A stretch of DNA of 10,688 nucleotides, from assembly GCA_036567205.1 (NCBI GenBank), contig DATCVA010000201.1:1-10688 (forward strand), given 5' to 3'. The notes under the pieces were generated by a model. That model was not told where the DNA came from, made no database searches, and was given only the letters and a program-made list of their open reading frames with translations. Numbering within the stretch: position 1 is the stretch's first letter; each line of letters opens with the position of its first letter. Positions 6,257-10,688 of this stretch are shown piece by piece. Origin of the DNA: DATCVA01 sp036567205. Its GTDB lineage: Bacteria > Pseudomonadota > Gammaproteobacteria > Burkholderiales > Burkholderiaceae_B. Position numbers and translations under genes: made by a program.

Positions 6257-7483
6257 TTACGCTGACTGGCGTATGAATTGAGCTATTTTAGGACAAATCA
6301 TTTCGCGCCAGCGGCGGCCCGAGAAAATGCCGTAATGGCCGCACTGCGGTGCGGTGTAATGCTGTTTGCGGTTTTTGGGGATGCTGCTGCAAAGGTTTTG
6401 GGCAGCGCGTGTCTGGCCCTGTCCGGAAATATCGTCCAGCTCGCCTTCGATAGTAAGCAGCGCAACGCCGGTGATGGCGCCCGGGTCAACTTTCTGGCCG
6501 TCGACCTCCCATGTGCCGGAAGGTAGCTGGTGCTCCTGGAAAACGATTTTGATCGAGTCCAGATAGAACTCGGCCGGCATATCCATGACCGCATTGTATT
6601 CGTCGTAAAAACGGCGGTGGGCCTCGGCGTCGCTGTCGTCGCCTTTGATCAGGTCCAGGTAAAAATCGTAATGAGAACGCAAGTGGCGATCCGGGTTCAT
6701 GGCGACAAAGCCCATGTGCTGCAAAAAACCGGGATATACAGGTCGCCCGCCACCGGGAAATCGGGACGGTACACGGTGAATAAGATTATTTTCAAACCAC
6801 GAGTAGGGCTTGGTCGTAGCCAGGCGGTTGACTTGTGTGGGCGATTCGCGGGTGTCGATCGGCCCGCCCATCATTATCATGCTGCGCGGCAAGCAGGGCT
6901 CGTTATTGGCGGCCATCAGCGAGATCGCAGCAAGCACGGGCACTGTGGGTTGACAGACGGAAATGACATGCACGTCGGGACCCAGCAGGCGAATGAATTC
7001 CTGCACATACTTGACGTAGTCGTTTAGGTGGAAGGGGCCCGCGGCAGGAGGGACCATGCGTGCATCGACCCAGTCGGTGACATAGACGTCATGCTGCGGT
7101 AGTAGAGCCCGCACGGTGTCGCGCAGCAAGGTGGCATGGTGGCCTGATAGTGGGGCTACCAGTAATACCTTTGGATCAGGTGGCCTGGATTTTGGGACCT
7201 GGCGCTGGAAATGCACCAGGTTGCAAAATGGCTTTTGAAGCGCTGGTTGCTCGGTGATATTGACTTCTTTGCCGTCAATGACTGTGGTCGGCAGCCCCCA
7301 TGCGGGTTTTTCGTAGTCTTTGCCCAGCCGGTGCACCAGTTCATAGGTGGCTGCAATTTGACGCGATACAGGTGTGTAGGCGAATGGGCTATAGGGATTC
7401 GAAAAGAGCTGCGATCCGGTGTCGGTAAAAGCAGCCAGCGGAGTCAGAAACGACCGTTGTAGCTCGTGTAAGTCATACAGCAT
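6257..7483 (-). CDS. phaZ: Intracellular polyhydroxybutyrate depolymerase PhaZ
   Basis: Mobilises stored PHB granules in the cytoplasm by cleaving the polyester to 3-hydroxybutyrate units or CoA esters. It has 408 residues, typical of the PhaZa1 family of Ralstonia/Cupriavidus, and belongs to the alpha/beta-hydrolase fold. The nucleophile is Cys177 in SVCQPTVP, the Cys version of the lipase box. Asp350 in EGELDDISG and His383 in QCGHYGIFSGRRW complete the triad, matching C183, D355 and H388 of the Cupriavidus enzyme after a small offset. No signal peptide is present, fitting an intracellular enzyme. The ATG at 7483 is chosen over the in-frame TTG at 7492, because AAGGGG is spaced properly only for the ATG. 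It implies that the organism makes PHB. Confidence 0.95.
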   Translation of the reverse strand: MLYDLHELQRSFLTPLAAFTDTGSQLFSNPYSPFAYTPVSRQIAATYELVHRLGKDYEKPAWGLPTTVIDGKEVNITEQPALQKPFCNLVHFQRQVPKSRPPDPKVLLVAPLSGHHATLLRDTVRALLPQHDVYVTDWVDARMVPPAAGPFHLNDYVKYVQEFIRLLGPDVHVISVCQPTVPVLAAISLMAANNEPCLPRSMIMMGGPIDTRESPTQVNRLATTKPYSWFENNLIHRVPSRFPGGGRPVYPGFLQHMGFVAMNPDRHLRSHYDFYLDLIKGDDSDAEAHRRFYDEYNAVMDMPAEFYLDSIKIVFQEHQLPSGTWEVDGQKVDPGAITGVALLTIEGELDDISGQGQTRAAQNLCSSIPKNRKQHYTAPQCGHYGIFSGRRWREMICPKIAQFIRQSA

Positions 7484-7547
7484 AAAATGCAAGCCCCTTA
7501 GTCAGGTTGTTGTTTTTGGGAGCCGATGTGCCAGGGCAGGGTATCCC

Positions 7548-7577
7548 TTTGATTGCTCAAAGATGCTGGCAATCAAA
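7548..7577. promoter_or_regulatory. 9-bp inverted repeat upstream of phaZ
   Basis: TTTGATTGC (7548-7556) and GCAATCAAA (7569-7577) are perfect inverted copies 12 bp apart, 65-94 bp upstream of the phaZ start. A separate perfect 10-bp palindrome, ATTAGCTAAT, lies at 7595-7604. With AT-rich sequence between, this 137-bp gap looks like a regulated promoter region for phaZ. As a terminator for fpr it lacks a T-run on the correct side of the stem. The regulator is unknown. Confidence 0.35.
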
Positions 7578-7620
7578 AAAACAAACTTATTGACATTAGC
7601 TAATCACAGAATTGCCGGAA

Positions 7621-8421
7621 TTACCAGTAATTTTCGACGGCCAGATTGCCGTAATTTCCCCGGCGTCCAACGGCGAACCCACGATCGGACAGCAGTTTGC
7701 GTGCCTCGGTCAGCATGTCGGGATTGCCGCAAAGCATTACTTTGGACTGTGCGGGGTCGAGGCTGCAACCAGCATGCTGTTCGAGCTGGCCGTTGGCGAT
7801 TAAGGTGGTCAGACGGCCCTGCGGCGTGTTGGGCAAGGATTCTTGAGTGGGAATTGGAAGGTAAGTAAGCCGCGCACGCGGCGTGCCGGCGGCGTGACTT
7901 TCGGCCAGCCCGGTTTGCGCCCATTGGGCCAACTGATCCCGGTAAGCCAGTTCGTCCGTCGTTCGCACACCATGCACCAAAATTATGCGGTCAAAGGAGG
8001 ACCAGGTGTTGCTGTCTTGCAACATGGACAAATATGCCGATAGCCCTGTACCGGTGGCCAGCAGCCACAAATGGCCATTGGGTTCAAAACGGTCGACTGT
8101 CAAAAACCCAAATGCGGTTTTATCGATATAAATGGGATCGTTGGGGCGCAATTGGGCAAAGCGCGGGCTAAATTCGCCTTCAGGCACCACGATTGAATAA
8201 AACTCAAGCGTATCGTCGCCGGGAGCATTGACCATAGAGTAGGCGCGCCAAATAGAGGGCACGCCATCCGCTTGAGATGTGTCCGGCAAGCCTAACCGCG
8301 CAAACTGCCCTGCTTTGAAGGTGAAGGCGGGATCGCGTGTTGTCGTGATGGAAAGTAGCTTTTCCGATAACCACTTTTTTACGCTTATGACGGTTTGCTG
8401 TGTATATTTACGATCTGGCAT
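7621..8421 (-). CDS. fpr: Ferredoxin--NADP+ reductase
   Basis: FAD enzyme that exchanges electrons between NADPH and ferredoxin or flavodoxin in the cytoplasm. It has 266 residues, close to bacterial Fpr (about 250-260). The N-terminal barrel carries the FAD-binding motif RAYS at 59-62 (WRAYSMVN). The C-terminal NADP domain shows LLATGTGLSAYLS and LCGNPDM. The chain ends VENYW, the aromatic C-terminus expected of the bacterial Fpr class (VEHYW in E. coli). The start is ATG 8421; a GGAG lies too far upstream (about 15 bases) to be a good ribosome binding site, so coupling to fdxA is likely. It follows fdxA by 39 bp on the same strand, and the ferredoxin is its obvious candidate partner. Confidence 0.96.
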   Translation of the reverse strand: MPDRKYTQQTVISVKKWLSEKLLSITTTRDPAFTFKAGQFARLGLPDTSQADGVPSIWRAYSMVNAPGDDTLEFYSIVVPEGEFSPRFAQLRPNDPIYIDKTAFGFLTVDRFEPNGHLWLLATGTGLSAYLSMLQDSNTWSSFDRIILVHGVRTTDELAYRDQLAQWAQTGLAESHAAGTPRARLTYLPIPTQESLPNTPQGRLTTLIANGQLEQHAGCSLDPAQSKVMLCGNPDMLTEARKLLSDRGFAVGRRGNYGNLAVENYW

Positions 8422-8441
8422 GGTGTGTGGTGGGGACTCCG

Positions 8442-8454
8442 GCGACCTGGTCGC
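8442..8454. other. Small palindrome GCGACC-T-GGTCGC between fdxA and fpr
   Basis: A 13-bp odd palindrome occupies a third of the 39-bp fdxA-fpr spacer. In RNA it would make a 4-bp stem with a 5-base loop. It may tune relative expression of the two genes or mean nothing. Confidence 0.25.
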
Positions 8455-8460
8455 GCTTGA

Positions 8461-8784
8461 TTAACGTTCGAGGTACTTTAGTTTGTCTTCAACGCCATTC
8501 CATTCATCGGCGTCGGGCGCGGGCTTGCCTGAACGGTTGATCGTGCCAAATTCCGGAGTAAGTTCTGCGTTGAGCGCAATAAATGCAATTTGATCCTGGG
8601 GAACGTCTTCTTCGGCAAAAATGGCATTAGCCGGGCATTCTGGAACACAGACGGCACAGTCAATACACTCGTCGGGATCAATGACCAGGAAGTTCGGCCC
8701 TTCGCGAAAGCAATCAACCGGACAGACATCGACGCAGTCGGTAAATTTACATTTAATACAGTTTTCGGTCACTACGTGTGTCAT
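8461..8784 (-). CDS. fdxA: FdxA-type seven-iron ferredoxin
   Basis: Small soluble electron carrier of 107 residues with one [3Fe-4S] and one [4Fe-4S] cluster, like Azotobacter ferredoxin I. All nine Cys align with a one-residue offset: C9, C17 and C50 should bind the 3Fe cluster, C21, C40, C43 and C46 the 4Fe cluster, and C12 and C25 are the extra Cys. The long C-terminal extension (VEDKLKYLER end) is typical of proteobacterial FdxA. A good GGAG ribosome binding site lies 7 bases before the ATG. It is the first gene of an apparent fdxA-fpr unit; its promoter must lie in the divergent gap shared with pncB. Candidate -10-like hexamers (TAAAAT, TATAGA) occur around 8830-8850, but none has a convincing -35 partner. 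Confidence 0.97.
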   Translation of the reverse strand: MTHVVTENCIKCKFTDCVDVCPVDCFREGPNFLVIDPDECIDCAVCVPECPANAIFAEEDVPQDQIAFIALNAELTPEFGTINRSGKPAPDADEWNGVEDKLKYLER

Positions 8785-8897
8785 AACAAGGCTCCGGCAT
8801 CATCAGTTACTTGCAATACTATTATTGCTCTATAGGGCGATTTTACCCAATTAAACGCAAGCCCCCTTGTATACGCATACCAGGCGCACGGGCTTTT

Positions 8898-9002
8898 AAT
8901 TCCATTTCCAAATCAACCGTGACCTGTGTCGGCTTCGCTTGCCGTACAAAGGTACTGTCTGCGCTTCGCCTTCGTGTTCACAATTGATTTGGAAACGGAA
9001 TT
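8898..9002. repeat. 105-bp element with 25-bp terminal inverted repeats
   Basis: The left end (8898-8922, beginning AATTCCATTTCCAAATCAA) is the inverted copy of the right end (8978-9002), with 22 of 25 positions matching. The 55-bp interior includes smaller dyads such as CGGC-TTCGCTT-GCCG and GTAC-AAAG-GTAC. No coding sequence is present. Size, inverted ends and intergenic location fit a MITE- or REP-like dispersed repeat; its family and whether it is mobile cannot be told from one locus. No flanking target-site duplication was evident, since the right side continues into a second copy. Confidence 0.65.
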
Positions 9003-9091
9003 TCAACTGTGACCTGTGTCGGCTTCGCTTGCCGTACAAAGGTGCTGTCTGCGCTTTGCCTTCGTGTTCACAATTGATTTGGGAACGGAAT
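8913..9091. repeat. Tandem duplication, 89-bp copies with 90-bp period
   Basis: Positions 8913-9001 and 9003-9091 are 85/89 identical with no indels. The four differences (8918/9008, 8954/9044, 8967/9057, 8993/9083) are all transitions. The second copy keeps its right terminal inverted repeat but has lost the outer 15 bases of its left one, where the right end of copy one lies instead. This shows that the element core was duplicated through its end sequences. Confidence 0.9.
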
Positions 9092-9131
9092 AAGATCGCT
9101 CGTCGCCAGAAAGAGTTCGCGTGCTGTGCTA

Positions 9132-9148
9132 TGGTTAGCAAATAACCA
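9132..9148. promoter_or_regulatory. Dyad TGGTTA-GCAAA-TAACCA upstream of pncB
   Basis: Perfect 6-bp arms separated by 5 bases, 29 bp upstream of the pncB start codon. The position suits an operator or a leader hairpin controlling NAD-salvage expression. It does not match any NAD regulator motif that I can recall with confidence. Confidence 0.3.
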
Positions 9149-9177
9149 ATGTACCTGTCTGTAACCTGCGTATTCCA

Positions 9178-10353
9178 ATGATCATCACCTCGCTTCTCGA
9201 TACCGATCTGTATAAGTTCACCATGATGCAAGTGGTGCTGCACCACTTTCCGGCTGCTCAGGTCGAATATCGCTATAAATGCCGGACGCCCAATATCAAT
9301 CTCAGCATATATCTGGACGAGATCCGGGCCGAGATTCATGAATTGTGCCAGCTGAAATTCACAGAAAGCGAACTGCAGTATTTGCGCGGTTTGCGCTTTA
9401 TAAAAAGCGATTTCGTCGATTTTTTAGGCTTGTTCCATTTGCCTGAAAAATGCATTACGGTGTCCGAAGGCGCGTTGCCCGGTGAAATTGACATCGCGGT
9501 CAAAGGGCCCTGGCTGCATACGATCTTGTTCGAGATCCCTGTGCTGGCCATAGTGAACGAAGTGTATTTTCGCAACGAATGCCGGGAACCTGCCTGGGAC
9601 GAGGGGCGCAAGCGCCTTCAGTCGAAAATGCAGCTGGTTACCGACGATCCGGCTTTGGCCGACTTTCGTGTGGCCGAGTACGGCACGCGCCGCCGCTTTT
9701 CCAAGCATTGGCACGAAGAAGTCCTTACCACCATGAAAGCGCAAATGGGCGTGCACTTCGCAGGCACCAGCAATGTCGAACTGGCAATGAAGTATGGTGT
9801 GACTCCGCTTGGTACGATGGCTCACGAATATTTGCAGGCCTGTCAGGCGCTTGGTCCGCGTTTGCGCGACTCGCAAGTGTATGCGCTGGAAGTCTGGGCT
9901 AAAGAATATCGCGGGGACCTGGGTATTGCTTTATCGGATGTCTATGGCATGGATGCCTTTTTGCGCGACTTCGATATGTATTTCTGTAAGTTGTTCGATG
10001 GGGCGCGCCATGATTCTGGCGATCCTTTTGTGTGGGGCGAACGTATGTTGGCGCATTATGTGGCCAACCGTACAGACCCTCGGCCCAAAACATTGGTGTT
10101 TTCCGATGCCCTTACCATTCCCCGCGCTATCGACCTGGCCAAGCACTTTGCGGGACAGTGCAAGGTGTCATTCGGCATCGGCACCAATCTAACTAACGAT
10201 CTGGGGCACGAGCCGCTGCAAATCGTCATGAAAATGGTGCGCTGTAATGGCCAGCCAGTTGCTAAGGTGTCGGATGCGCCCGAGAAAACAATGTGCGATG
10301 ATGCCGCCTACCTGGCTTACTTGCGTCAGGTTTTCGAGTTGCCTCCTGCCTGA
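9178..10353 (+). CDS. pncB: Nicotinate phosphoribosyltransferase
   Basis: NAD salvage enzyme joining nicotinate and PRPP to nicotinate mononucleotide, with ATP hydrolysis. It has 391 residues, normal for the PncB subfamily (about 400 in E. coli). Visible family motifs are SLLDTDLYKFTM (5-16), EYGTRRRFS (167-175), FAGTSNVELA (194-203), GTMAHE with His216 equivalent to the phosphorylated His219 of the Salmonella enzyme, then DSGDPFVWGE and FGIGTNLTND in the phosphate-binding region. The start is the ATG at 9178; in-frame sequence upstream soon meets a TAG at 9136, and only a CTG lies between. No clear ribosome binding site is seen. It is the first rightward gene, 42 bp before the RidA-family gene, so the two may be cotranscribed. 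Confidence 0.97.
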   Translation: MIITSLLDTDLYKFTMMQVVLHHFPAAQVEYRYKCRTPNINLSIYLDEIRAEIHELCQLKFTESELQYLRGLRFIKSDFVDFLGLFHLPEKCITVSEGALPGEIDIAVKGPWLHTILFEIPVLAIVNEVYFRNECREPAWDEGRKRLQSKMQLVTDDPALADFRVAEYGTRRRFSKHWHEEVLTTMKAQMGVHFAGTSNVELAMKYGVTPLGTMAHEYLQACQALGPRLRDSQVYALEVWAKEYRGDLGIALSDVYGMDAFLRDFDMYFCKLFDGARHDSGDPFVWGERMLAHYVANRTDPRPKTLVFSDALTIPRAIDLAKHFAGQCKVSFGIGTNLTNDLGHEPLQIVMKMVRCNGQPVAKVSDAPEKTMCDDAAYLAYLRQVFELPPA

Positions 10354-10395
10354 GTTTTATCAAGGCATCACTTTTTATTTACGACGGATATTAGT

Positions 10396-10688
10396 ATGAG
10401 CGAAATCAAGCGCATCAATGTAGGGAAACGATTGTCGGATGTAGCGGTATTTAACGGCGTAGCGTATTTGGCGGGGCAGGTGCCCGACGACGGGTCGCTC
10501 GATATCGAAGGGCAGACCAGGCAAGTGCTGGCCACTATCGATCGCTTGTTGGCCAGTGTTGGTTCCGACAAGACCCGGATCCTGATGGCTCAGATTTTCG
10601 TGGCTAATATGCAAGAGTTCGATGGCATGAATAAAGCCTGGGAAGTATGGGTAGCGGCTGGCAATGCGCCGCCAAGGGCGACGATTGA
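10396..10688 (+). CDS. RidA-family (YjgF/YER057c/UK114) protein, 3' end off window
   Basis: Member of the Rid family, whose best-known members hydrolyse reactive enamine/imine intermediates released by PLP enzymes. Ninety-seven residues are visible and the frame is open at the right edge; full-length relatives have about 115-130. The start MSEIKRINVGKRLSDVAVFN is followed by the family pattern VAYLAGQVPDD, QTRQVLATIDRLLASVGSDK and the substrate-carboxylate Arg94 in PPRAT. Canonical RidA has CPAR-type sequence before that Arg; here NAPPRAT suggests another Rid subfamily, so no gene symbol is assigned. The start ATG has a weak GGA 12 bases upstream. The close spacing after pncB suggests a shared transcript; any functional link to NAD salvage is unproven. 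Confidence 0.9.
   Translation, partial: MSEIKRINVGKRLSDVAVFNGVAYLAGQVPDDGSLDIEGQTRQVLATIDRLLASVGSDKTRILMAQIFVANMQEFDGMNKAWEVWVAAGNAPPRATI

Larger units (their letters stand above)
8785..9177. other. Divergent intergenic region fdxA / pncB
   Basis: This 393-bp gap holds no credible gene. Its left part (8785-8897) is AT-rich and should contain the fdxA promoter. The middle (8898-9091) is the tandem inverted-repeat element. The right part (9092-9177) should contain the pncB promoter and a short dyad. An open frame on the minus strand crosses the repeat and runs into pncB antisense, but its sequence is just the repeat translated twice, so it is not called. Confidence 0.8.

Noticed and set aside
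6530..7027. 165-codon open frame on the plus strand
   Set aside because: Antisense shadow of phaZ, whose catalytic residues are intact on the other strand.
8913..9091. CRISPR array
   Set aside because: Only two long copies with no unique spacer between them and no cas genes; it is a tandem duplication.
8896..9339. 147-codon minus-strand open frame with a repeated peptide
   Set aside because: It is a translation of the 90-bp tandem repeat plus antisense pncB; the peptide repeat comes from the DNA duplication, not from a protein domain.

Overview
The window looks like chromosome of a betaproteobacterium of the order Burkholderiales, most likely family Alcaligenaceae (the Bordetella / Pusillimonas / Castellaniella neighbourhood). 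This rests on the style of the proteins (PhaZ-type PHB depolymerase, a stand-alone RnfB next to Nth, FdxA plus Fpr, a LivF-type ATPase with an Arg Walker A) and on moderate GC content. The genus is not certain. Nearly all of the window is conserved metabolic or housekeeping sequence. There are no phage, transposase, CRISPR, tRNA or rRNA genes.

Layout: ten genes lie on the minus strand and two on the plus strand. Positions 1-4672 (minus, transcribed right to left) hold a complete branched-chain-amino-acid-type (HAAT) ABC uptake operon in the order livG, livF, periplasmic binding protein, livH, livM; livM runs off the left edge. The genes are tightly packed (TAATG overlap livG/livF, ATGA overlap livH/livM). 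The substrate cannot be read from the sequence. Upstream of livG, positions 4673-4850 contain a 32-bp dyad that may be an operator.

Positions 4851-6153 (minus) hold rnfB and nth, overlapping by 14 bp. RnfB here is a soluble-looking poly-FeS ferredoxin without the N-terminal membrane helix of Rnf-complex RnfB, and nth encodes an FeS endonuclease III. Positions 6257-7483 (minus) encode an intracellular PHB depolymerase, bounded by a perfect 13-bp stem downstream and a 9-bp inverted repeat upstream. Positions 7621-8784 (minus) encode the redox pair fdxA (7Fe/8Fe-type ferredoxin) and fpr (ferredoxin-NADP reductase), 39 bp apart. Together, fdxA, fpr and rnfB give the region an iron-sulfur electron-transfer theme.

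Positions 8785-9177 are a divergent intergenic region of 393 bp between fdxA (minus) and pncB (plus). It contains the most unusual element seen: a 105-bp unit with 25-bp imperfect terminal inverted repeats whose core is tandemly duplicated with an exact 90-bp period. Rightward from there are pncB (nicotinate phosphoribosyltransferase, NAD salvage) and a RidA-family gene cut by the right edge.

I found no clear candidate for a new multi-gene system. The items most worth checking are the repeat element, the Lys-to-Arg Walker A in LivF and the operator-like dyads upstream of livG and phaZ.
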